Positions 1 to 5,088 of a DNA stretch of 5,088 nt are shown one piece after another (positions within the stretch are counted from its first letter, which is position 1; each line of letters opens with the position of its first letter). The position numbers and the translations under genes are program-made. The stretch is from Planctomycetota bacterium. Lineage in GTDB: Bacteria; Planctomycetota; UBA1135; GCA-002686595. The stretch lies in NCBI GenBank assembly GCA_027623615.1, contig JAQBVH010000308.1, positions 1 to 5,088 of the forward strand, read 5' to 3'. Under the pieces are notes generated by a model, which was not told where the DNA came from, ran no database searches, and saw only the letters and a list, made by a program, of their open reading frames with translations.

Positions 1-2
1 CT

Positions 3-50
3 AACGTGGAGATGGGCGCCCACGAGTTCGTGCCCGCGATCGGGACTTGA
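3..50 (+). CDS. 3' end of an unidentified upstream gene (partial)
   Basis: Reading from base 3, the frame gives NVEMGAHEFVPAIGT and stops at TGA 48-50. Fourteen of the fifteen codons end in G or C, as in the intact genes further right, while the other two plus frames either stop at once or run through the hairpin at 58-86. The GC hairpin begins 8 nt after the stop, which is the usual place for a transcript end and supports a real gene terminus. The fragment is too short to assign a family. It may be the end of any protein, and the body of the gene lies outside the window. Confidence 0.45.
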   Translation, partial: NVEMGAHEFVPAIGT

Positions 51-57
51 TCGAATC

Positions 58-86
58 GGGGCGCGTCCCGGTGCGGGGCGCGCCCC
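58..86 (+). terminator. GC-rich hairpin, probable transcript end of the upstream gene
   Basis: Arms GGGGCGCGTCCC (58-69) and GGGGCGCGCCCC (75-86) pair over 12 positions with a single T·G wobble, around a 5-nt loop GGTGC. The hairpin starts 8 nt after the stop at 48-50 and lies between two genes. No T-run follows (next bases ACCCCTGCTC), so it is not a classical Rho-independent terminator. It could be a U-tract-less terminator common in very GC-rich genomes, a 3'-end stabiliser, or a bidirectional barrier. The structure is seen directly; the function is inferred. Confidence 0.6.
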
Positions 87-133
87 ACCCCTGCTCTCCG
101 CGGTAGGCTGAATCAGCAGCAAGGACGACCGAC

Positions 134-662
134 ATGCACTCCACGCGAATCCTGGCCCTGGTAGCTCTGGGGGGCCTCGTACAGGCCCAGACGTTTGAAG
201 ACCAGGAGCTACGGGCCGTCGATGGAGCGCTCTATGACTTCATGGGATGGTCGGTGGCTGTCACGGACACGCACGCTCTAGTCTAGTTGGTGCACCGAAC
301 CATGATGGCGCGTTCGCGAGTTCCGGCATCGCCTACCTCTACGAGCGAACCGCCGGTGGGTGGCGCCTTGAGCTCGAGCTCCGCTCACCCACTCCTGGTC
401 AGAGCCACCACTTCGGGAGGGAGGTTGCCTTGAGTGACCGCCTCGCGGCGCTCGGAGTCTATGAAGACAGCCAGCTCCACAACGACGACCGCCGCAAGAC
501 TCCGGCGTGGCTGGCGAGGTCAACCTCACCTTGGACCTCGTCAGCGCGAATCCGCTGCAAGTGCTCCCTGGTGAGGCCTGGCACTTCCAGGCCTGGTTCC
601 GTGACGCCAACTCCAGCCCGACGTCGAACACGAGCGGCGCGGTCGCGATCGAGTTCCGCTGA
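134..662 (+). pseudogene. Degraded secreted FG-GAP repeat protein, two frame changes and internal loss
   Basis: The start ATG 134 has AAGGA (121-125) 8 nt upstream. Frame 2 gives a signal peptide (MHSTRILALVALGGLVQA, cleavage likely after residue 18) and the start of an FG-GAP beta-propeller repeat (FMGWSVAVTDTHALV), then stops at TAG 284-286. The repeat resumes in frame 1 from about 288 (VGAPNHDG, GIAYLYER, FGREVALSD, GVYED). Removing one copy of the CTAGT duplication at 278-287 restores HALVGAPNHDG exactly. Around 465-492 the homology moves to frame 3, giving DSGVAGEVNLTLDL and PGEAWHFQAWFRD, and ends at TGA 660-662. This last part resembles the final ~55 residues of a C-terminal domain found on planctomycete secreted proteins. 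The rest of the propeller and most of that domain are missing: about 175 codons remain, whereas such proteins are usually several hundred residues. Codon third positions are less GC-biased than in the operon to the right. The protein was probably exported; its role is unknown. A single functional product by recoding is unlikely. Confidence 0.8.
278..287 (+). repeat. Tandem 5-bp duplication (CTAGT x2) causing the first frameshift
   Basis: CTAGT at 278-282 is repeated immediately at 283-287. With both copies the reading frame from 134 meets TAG at 284-286. With one copy, GCT CTA GTT GGT GCA reads A-L-V-G-A, the expected FG-GAP core. A 5-bp gain shifts the frame by +2, exactly the change from frame 2 to frame 1 seen in the homology. 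This fits replication slippage or a short staggered-break repair event. A sequencing or assembly error is the alternative, though a 5-base duplication is not a typical single-base error. Confidence 0.85.
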
Positions 663-680
663 CGCTGCCACAGAGCACTC

Positions 681-706
681 CCGAACCTGCACGTTCGGTG
701 TTTCTT
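681..706 (+). terminator. Short hairpin with T-rich tail, possible terminator of the FG-GAP gene
   Basis: CCGAAC (681-686) and GTTCGG (693-698) form a perfect 6-bp stem with loop CTGCAC, followed by TGTTTCTT (699-706). It begins 19 nt after the pseudogene stop at 662. The layout fits a weak Rho-independent terminator left from when the gene was intact. The stem is short and the T-tract interrupted, so efficiency is doubtful. Confidence 0.45.
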
Positions 707-920
707 GCGTCGAACCCTCCACTGGTTGTAGCCAGGGCGTCGAGGGTTGGCCTCGTCTCTGCGGCTTCGCGGCCCTCGGGAGTCGATTTGGAGCACCCGG
801 GAACCGAAGATAGGGCCCCAGGAGCTGGCCCATGCGGTTCCCCTACTCCGGTTCATTCGGACCTGTCCTGCAGGCCGATGAACTCGACGGCCCTCCGCTC
901 TCTCCGCCCCTCGCTTCCCA
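707..920 (+). other. Presumed leader and promoter region of the cdaA-glmM-tsaB unit, with nested hairpin
   Basis: No convincing gene lies here: frames on both strands are arginine/proline-rich shadows without family resemblance. Within it, AACCCTC (713-719) pairs with GAGGGTT (742-748), and inside that CTGG (722-725) pairs with CCAG (732-735), making an imperfect two-tier hairpin. I could not pick a convincing -35/-10 pair; TTGGAG at 788-793 with GATAGG at 809-814 is only a weak match at 15 nt spacing. No recognisable c-di-AMP (ydaO-type) riboswitch motif is visible. The promoter must lie here or in the preceding gene, since transcription of the operon has to start upstream of 921. Confidence 0.35.
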
Positions 921-2795
921 GTGACCTTCGACTCGGCAACCCTGCTGCAGGTCCTGATCCTGTCCATCGGGATCTACCTCCTGCTGGCCTTCCTGCGCTC
1001 GACGCGGGGCAGCGGCCTCGTGCGCGGGCTGGGCCTGATGCTGATCGTCGGTGTCTATGGCCTCTGGGGTATCGCGGACGCACTCGAGTGGTTCGAGCTC
1101 AAGCTCGTCATCCAGGGCTTCCTCGGCTTCGTGTTCGTGATCCTCGCGATCGTGTTCCAACCGGAGCTGCGGCGCGGGATCGTGAGCCTGGGCGAGAACC
1201 CGCTGCTCAGTCGCCTGCTGCGGCGCCAGCACAAGGACGTCGTGGCCGAGGTCGTGCACGCTGCGATCTCGATGGCCATGAAGAAGCAAGGCGCGCTGAT
1301 CGCCTTCGAGCGCAAGACCCCGCTCGACGCCTACATCGAGGGCGGAGTCAGGCTCGACGCGGAGGCGAACCGCTACCTGCTCGACAGCCTGTTCCACCAC
1401 GGCAACGTGCTGCACGACGGGGCGGTGATCGTGCGCGGCGACCGGGTCGTCGCAGCGTCGTGCCTGTTCCCGTTGACCGAGAACCTCGAGATCTCCAAGT
1501 CGACCGGCACGCGCCACCGCGCGGCGCTCGGGCTGACCGAGGAGACGGACGCGATCACCCTGACCGTCTCCGAGGAGACCGGCCGCATCTCGATCTTCGG
1601 CGCAGGGCGCATGGACCGCGGCGTGGCCCGCAAGAACGTCGAGGCCGTGCTGCAACAGCGCCTCGGCATGGCGGACGGCGACGACCCCGAGGACGAGAGC
1701 AGCGAGACCGAGGTCGAGCGCCGTGGAGTCGGGCGCTTCCTCAAGAGCGTGTTCACCCAGCACCTCGGCCAGAAGTTCGGCGCGCTCGTGCTCGCCGCGC
1801 TGGTCTTCTACGGGGCGCACCAGGATCTGCGCTTCTCCTGGGACAAGGAGCTGCGCGTCCAGCCCAGCGTCGGCGAGCCGGGCGCGGCTCGCCCCGGTGA
1901 GTTGATCGTCGTGCTCGAGTCCGGCTGGAAGCTTGAGGGCATGCCCGAGACCTGCAGCCTGCGCTTCGAGGGCACGCGCGACCAGCTCGACGTGATCGCC
2001 CAGGTGGGCGGCATCGTGCGCGTGTCGGCGGGCCAGCAGAAGATCACCCTGCAGAACATCGAGTGGGTGCCGCCCCTCGGCCCTGGCCTCGACCCGTTCT
2101 GGCGCGACGGGAGGGATCTCGCGATGGAGGTGATCGGGATCGGCAAGATCGAGGTCAAGCTCCAGCCCGACATGGTGGAGGTCGTCACCGGTGACCTGGA
2201 TCCCAACTACGAGGCCTTCGCCGATCAGCTGCGCTTCCACCCGGACCTCGTTCACGTGCGGGGCCCGCAGCGTGCCCTCGAGGGGCTCGAGTTGCGCTTC
2301 GAGGACGTGGTCCTCGGCCTGGGCGACACCTACGATGTCGACCGCACCGTGGCCCTCGCGCGAGACCTCACCGACCTGGAGCTCGAGATCGTCGAGCAGG
2401 TCAGCGTGACCTTCCCCGTCGTCCTGCGCGAGGAGGTCATCGGCAAGGTGCGCCTGCCGATCTCGCTCCTGCAGCACGACGCCTCCGTGGAGCCCCACGA
2501 CTTCCTGCCCCCGGGAGACGCGGCGGAGTTCGAGGTCTACGGGCGCGGCCTCATCCCTGGCGATGGGACCGAAGAGGACCGCATTCGCATCAAGAACTTC
2601 GTGCAGGACAACCTGCGCGCGTTCATCTGGGTGGACGACATCCCACCGAACTCGACCACGGGCACCGTGACGTATCACGGGCTCGATGATTGGCGCGACA
2701 AGCTCGCTGAACGACTCGACGAACTCCCGGCCGCCGCGAACCTCAGGGTGCGCCTCGTGACCGCACAGAAGATCGTCCTCACTCGCAGGCAGTAA
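921..2795 (+). CDS. cdaA: Diadenylate cyclase fused to YbbR/CdaR-like regulator (CdaA-CdaR fusion)
   Basis: The 624-residue membrane protein should condense two ATP into c-di-AMP. Residues 1-80 hold three hydrophobic segments (about 8-25, 32-53, 62-80) ending in FQPELRR (79-85), as in CdaA. The DAC domain follows (about 86-248), with HDGA (165-168) and TRHRAALG (197-204), the two signature nucleotide-binding/catalytic motifs, plus SEETG (217-221). After an acidic linker (about 251-265) comes FLKSVFTQHLGQKFG leading into a fourth membrane segment (about 284-299), matching the N-terminus of CdaR/YbbR proteins. Beta-rich YbbR-like modules follow (roughly 307-423 and 424-505), then an unassigned C-terminal part to 624. 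Predicted topology: DAC in the cytoplasm, YbbR part outside the membrane. Firmicute CdaA is about 270 residues and CdaR a separate gene; here one uninterrupted frame spans both. GTG 921 is the first standard start after the in-frame stop TGA 879-881 and gives the expected CdaA N-terminus, although no Shine-Dalgarno sequence is visible. The stop overlaps glmM by one base. The DAC assignment is very secure, the YbbR one good (weakly conserved family). Confidence 0.93.
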   Translation: MTFDSATLLQVLILSIGIYLLLAFLRSTRGSGLVRGLGLMLIVGVYGLWGIADALEWFELKLVIQGFLGFVFVILAIVFQPELRRGIVSLGENPLLSRLLRRQHKDVVAEVVHAAISMAMKKQGALIAFERKTPLDAYIEGGVRLDAEANRYLLDSLFHHGNVLHDGAVIVRGDRVVAASCLFPLTENLEISKSTGTRHRAALGLTEETDAITLTVSEETGRISIFGAGRMDRGVARKNVEAVLQQRLGMADGDDPEDESSETEVERRGVGRFLKSVFTQHLGQKFGALVLAALVFYGAHQDLRFSWDKELRVQPSVGEPGAARPGELIVVLESGWKLEGMPETCSLRFEGTRDQLDVIAQVGGIVRVSAGQQKITLQNIEWVPPLGPGLDPFWRDGRDLAMEVIGIGKIEVKLQPDMVEVVTGDLDPNYEAFADQLRFHPDLVHVRGPQRALEGLELRFEDVVLGLGDTYDVDRTVALARDLTDLELEIVEQVSVTFPVVLREEVIGKVRLPISLLQHDASVEPHDFLPPGDAAEFEVYGRGLIPGDGTEEDRIRIKNFVQDNLRAFIWVDDIPPNSTTGTVTYHGLDDWRDKLAERLDELPAAANLRVRLVTAQKIVLTRRQ

Positions 2796-4135
2796 TGACC
2801 ACGATCTTCGGGACAGACGGTATTCGCGGACGGGCTTATGAGGGTTGGCTCGGCCTGGAGGGCATGGCGGCCATCGGCCACGCGGCGGGCTCGGTGCTCG
2901 CGCCGCAGGGCGGCAGCGCGCTGCTCGGTCACGATGGTCGGCGCTCCGGCCCCGATCTCGAGCGCGCCTTCGCAGCCGGCCTGCTCGCCGCCGGTGTCGC
3001 GCCGACCAGCTGCGGCCTGACCACCACACCGGGATTGGCCTGGTTGACGCGGACGGGGGCGCACGCCCTCGGCGCGATGGTGTCGGCCTCGCACAACCCG
3101 GCAGAGGACAACGGCATCAAGCTCTTCTCCGGCATCGGCGGCAAGTTGACCGACGCCGACCAGGACGCGATCGAGGCGCGCCTGCACGCGCAACCCGCGC
3201 ATGCTCCAGAGCATCCCGAGCTGGCCGTCGATCCGGGAATGCTCGACCGCTATGCGGAGCACCTGATCGCGAGCGTGGGCCCTGGCCTCTCCCTGAAGGG
3301 CCTGAACCTGGTGCTCGATTGCGCCAACGGCGGCGGCAGTCAGGTCGGCCCGCTCGCGCTCGAGCGGCTCGGCGCGAACGTGCACGCCCTCGCGTGTGCT
3401 CCGGACGGAATGAACATCAACCAGGGCTGCGGCTCGACCAAGCCCAAGGCCTTGCAGGCCAGCGTGCTCGAGCGTGGCGCCCACCTCGGGATCGCCCTCG
3501 ACGGTGACGGCGACCGCTGCATCCTGGTCGACGAGACCGGCGCGCTCGTGCACGGAGATCACATCCTGATGGTGATCGCGCGCTGGGCCGTGTCCCGGGG
3601 CCAGTACCCCGACCCGCGCGTCGTCGCGACCGTGATGAGCAATCGCGGCCTGCATCGCGCCCTGCGCGAGGCCGGCGTGGGCGTGGTCGAGGTCCCGGTC
3701 GGTGACCGGGCCGTGGTCGAGGGCCTGCGCCGCGAAAACCTCAAGCTCGGTGGCGAGCAGTCGGGGCACATCGTCTTCGGCGACGAGAACGCCTACATCG
3801 GTGACGGGATGTTCACGGCGCTGCGCGTCCTGGAGGTGATGGTCTTGAGCGGCGAGACCCTCTCGTCCCTCGCCGCGCCGTACGTCCCGATGCCGCAAAT
3901 CCTGCTCAATGTGCCGGTCCTGTCGAAGCCCGAGCTCGCGACCCTGGCGGAGGTCATGGCCCTGACGCAATCCATCGAGGACGAGCTCGGCGACGATGGC
4001 CGCGTCCTGCTGCGCTACTCGGGAACCGAGGACCTGGCGCGCGTCATGGTCGAGGGCATCAACCAGGACCACATCAACGGCCGCGCCCGCGAGCTGGCCG
4101 ACCTGATCCGCGACACCCTGGGGGCGCCCGCGTGA
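2795..4135 (+). CDS. glmM: Phosphoglucosamine mutase GlmM
   Basis: This cytosolic enzyme interconverts glucosamine-6-phosphate and glucosamine-1-phosphate, the step before UDP-GlcNAc synthesis for peptidoglycan and other glycans. All family landmarks are present: FGTDGIRG (5-12), the phosphoserine loop SASHNPAEDNGIK with catalytic Ser99, the metal site DGDGDR (236-241), the sugar loop GGEQSGHI (319-326), whose EQSGH form marks GlmM rather than PGM/PMM, and the phosphate-binding RYSGTEDLARVMVEG (407-421). Asp413 stands where Pro is common; this is probably tolerated. The length of 446 residues equals the norm (E. coli 445). The start ATG overlaps the preceding stop as TAATG, with only AGG (2787-2789) as a weak ribosome site, so translation is probably coupled to the cdaA fusion. 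In Firmicutes GlmM also binds CdaA and lowers c-di-AMP synthesis; the same neighbourhood here makes that interaction plausible but unproven. Its end overlaps tsaB by four bases. Confidence 0.97.
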   Translation: MTTIFGTDGIRGRAYEGWLGLEGMAAIGHAAGSVLAPQGGSALLGHDGRRSGPDLERAFAAGLLAAGVAPTSCGLTTTPGLAWLTRTGAHALGAMVSASHNPAEDNGIKLFSGIGGKLTDADQDAIEARLHAQPAHAPEHPELAVDPGMLDRYAEHLIASVGPGLSLKGLNLVLDCANGGGSQVGPLALERLGANVHALACAPDGMNINQGCGSTKPKALQASVLERGAHLGIALDGDGDRCILVDETGALVHGDHILMVIARWAVSRGQYPDPRVVATVMSNRGLHRALREAGVGVVEVPVGDRAVVEGLRRENLKLGGEQSGHIVFGDENAYIGDGMFTALRVLEVMVLSGETLSSLAAPYVPMPQILLNVPVLSKPELATLAEVMALTQSIEDELGDDGRVLLRYSGTEDLARVMVEGINQDHINGRARELADLIRDTLGAPA

Positions 4136-4800
4136 GCCTGATCGCCGCTCTCGAGACCTCGGTGCGCCCGCCGTCGGTGGCGATCCGTGACGAGAGTGGC
4201 GTCTTCGAACGTCGCCTGGAGGAGGACGCGCGCCACGCGAGCGACCTCTTGCCGACGCTCGCTGGCGTGATGGAAGAACGGGGCCACGCGGCGCGGGACC
4301 TCTCGCTGATCTGTGTGGGCATCGGACCGGGCAGCTACACGGGACTGCGCGTCGGGATCGCAACCGCCCTCGGCCTGTCCCGTGGAACGGGCGCGCCGAT
4401 CGTCGCGGTGCCCTCGGTCGCCGCATGGGCCTACGCGGCCCTCGAGCCGGGCCAGGAGGCCACGCTCCTGATCGACGCCCGCGCGAACGAGCTCTACTTC
4501 GCCCGCTATCTCCGCGAGGAGCATGGCGTAACCGAGCTGGCGGCGCCCCGGGTCACGACCGCCGCCGAGCTCCCGGAGCTGCTCCCCGCCACCGGCGTCA
4601 TCCTGGCTGACGAGGCTGGGCTGCGCGCAGCGCAGCTCGGTGATGCGGACGTCGCTCGGACGATCACCGACCACGTCCCCACCGCGAGCGCTGTCCTGAG
4701 CCTCGCCCTGGAGCGCTTCGAACGCGAGGGCGCGAGCCTGGCGGAAGACATCGCGCCGCTCTACCTGCGTCCCTTCGCAGCGTCAAAGCGCAAGCGCTGA
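4132..4800 (+). CDS. tsaB: tRNA t6A37 biosynthesis protein TsaB (YeaZ)
   Basis: TsaB is the catalytically inactive ASKHA-fold partner of TsaD. With TsaE it supports transfer of the threonylcarbamoyl group made by TsaC/TsaC2 onto A37 of ANN-decoding tRNAs in the cytoplasm. Visible family features are the N-terminal strand LIAALETS (3-10), RHASDLLP (34-41), the diagnostic GPGSYTGLRVG (65-75), DARANELYFA (115-124), and the closing PLYLRP (209-214). The 222 residues are close to the usual 220-235. GTG 4132 is chosen because it gives MSLIAALETS at the correct N-terminus and overlaps the glmM stop as GTGA; GGGGG (4120-4124) lies 7 nt upstream as a possible ribosome site. The last residues (SKRKR) are basic and probably disordered. 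TsaB is often followed by rimI, or lies near tsaE or tsaD; none is recognisable in the 288 bases after it. Confidence 0.95.
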   Translation: MSLIAALETSVRPPSVAIRDESGVFERRLEEDARHASDLLPTLAGVMEERGHAARDLSLICVGIGPGSYTGLRVGIATALGLSRGTGAPIVAVPSVAAWAYAALEPGQEATLLIDARANELYFARYLREEHGVTELAAPRVTTAAELPELLPATGVILADEAGLRAAQLGDADVARTITDHVPTASAVLSLALERFEREGASLAEDIAPLYLRPFAASKRKR

Positions 4801-5088
4801 TCGGTCCTGAGCCCGGCGTGAGTTTCGTGGCCTGTCGGAGCGTGTCGGAGGTGGAGCTGGGCGAGTACGCCGGACCCAAGGGGAAGAGACGCCCCGGGCA
4901 GTTGCGGACCTTCGGCGCGGCCCACGCACCGGGGGGCGAGAACCTTAGACGGCGAAGGCGGAAGACTGAACGGCATCGGCGAGGCGGGACGCGCCGGCGA
5001 GATGGACGCCGCGAAGACAGAAGCCACGAGGCTCAAGGATCACCTCGCCTGCGGTCCTCACCTCGCCTGCGTCGTTCTCGCTCTATGG
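4801..5088. other. Region after tsaB without a confident gene
   Basis: No family could be recognised here. Three short frames compete. One plus frame is open from GTG 4818 to the window end but turns into an arginine-rich run. A second plus frame with ATG 5002 (MDAAKTEATRLKDHLACG...) runs off the end. A minus frame 4945-5061 ends in RLADAVQSSAFAV. Third codon positions are clearly less GC-rich than in the operon (roughly two thirds to three quarters by hand count in the latter two), so none is called. No strong terminator hairpin was found directly after tsaB. TGTCGGAG occurs twice (4833-4840 and 4843-4850). The start of another gene from 5002 onward remains possible. Confidence 0.5.
5040..5071 (+). 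repeat. 14-nt direct repeat, 18-nt period
   Basis: TCACCTCGCCTGCG occurs exactly at 5040-5053 and 5058-5071, separated by GTCC. The 18-nt period is a multiple of three, so a reading frame would be preserved across it; in the plus frame of ATG 5002 it encodes a repeated H-L-A-C. The surrounding sequence is GC-rich and skewed, and two copies are too few to propose a function. Confidence 0.7.

Noticed and set aside
247..813. Plus frame 247-813 as an intact 188-residue gene
   Set aside because: Only its middle (about 288-464) matches FG-GAP repeat sequence. The signal peptide lies in another frame upstream and the C-terminal domain in a third, so it is part of the pseudogene, not a separate gene.
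707..920. A c-di-AMP riboswitch (ydaO type) in the cyclase leader
   Set aside because: Only one imperfect hairpin is visible. I could not find the conserved multi-helix core, so there is no support beyond location.
698..1900. Plus-strand 400-codon frame overlapping the cyclase
   Set aside because: Arginine/proline-rich out-of-frame translation of the DAC region; the overlapping frame carries the HDGA and RHR motifs.
843..3029. Minus-strand open frame of 728 codons opposite the cyclase and glmM
   Set aside because: It is the antisense shadow of high-GC3 genes. Its composition (many His, Glu, Asp, Leu runs) is the complement pattern of the sense codons, and no domain is recognisable. The plus strand has clear DAC and GlmM motifs.
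2675..4426. Minus-strand open frame of 583 codons opposite glmM and tsaB
   Set aside because: Same antisense effect. It spans the boundaries of two well-identified plus-strand genes and shows no family motif.
4945..5061. Minus-strand 38-residue frame ending RLADAVQSSAFAV
   Set aside because: It looks superficially protein-like, but only about two thirds of its codons end in G or C, it has an in-frame stop just upstream (5083-5085), no ribosome site was seen, and no family is recognised.
4818..5088. Plus-strand frame from GTG 4818 as a gene following tsaB (for example rimI)
   Set aside because: The first ~20 codons look fair, but the translation becomes an arginine-rich run with no GNAT motif, and no ribosome binding site is convincing.

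Overview
The window reads as a piece of a high-GC bacterial chromosome, most likely from a planctomycete (Planctomycetota). That is an inference from two things. First, codon third positions in the three intact genes are almost all G or C. Second, the degraded gene at the left looks like the secreted FG-GAP-repeat proteins with a conserved C-terminal tail ('PGEAWHFQAWFRD') that I associate with deep-branching marine planctomycetes. No rRNA or other taxonomic marker is present, so the assignment is moderate. I see no tRNA or rRNA gene, CRISPR array, transposase, integrase or phage gene.

Left part (1-920): the last 15 codons of an upstream gene end at 50, followed directly by a strong GC hairpin (58-86). 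Next comes a broken gene (134-662). It has a good ribosome binding site and signal peptide, begins an FG-GAP repeat, and is then knocked out of frame by a tandem 5-base duplication (CTAGT CTAGT, 278-287). Further on it is spliced, in a third frame, to the last ~55 residues of a C-terminal domain after loss of the intervening sequence. A small hairpin with a T-rich tail (681-706) follows. The stretch 707-920 holds a nested hairpin and is the presumed leader of the operon to the right.

Central part (921-4800): three plus-strand genes that overlap and are probably one translationally coupled unit. (1) 921-2795 is a membrane diadenylate cyclase (CdaA-like DAC) whose reading frame continues without a stop into a second transmembrane segment and an extracytoplasmic YbbR/CdaR-like region, so it is a natural CdaA-CdaR fusion. 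(2) 2795-4135 is phosphoglucosamine mutase, GlmM. (3) 4132-4800 is TsaB, a component of the tRNA t6A37 synthesis machinery. In Firmicutes cdaA, cdaR and glmM are separate adjacent genes: CdaA makes c-di-AMP, CdaR modulates CdaA, and GlmM both makes a peptidoglycan precursor and can bind and inhibit CdaA. The same trio is kept here, with the first two partners joined covalently and tsaB added at the end.

Right part (4801-5088): no gene can be called with confidence. It contains a 14-nt direct repeat and short competing open frames whose codon use is poorer than that of the operon genes.

The most notable observation is the CdaA-CdaR fusion in a conserved c-di-AMP/cell-wall cluster outside its usual phylum. 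The most instructive small-scale observation is the 5-bp duplication that explains the first frameshift of the pseudogene exactly.
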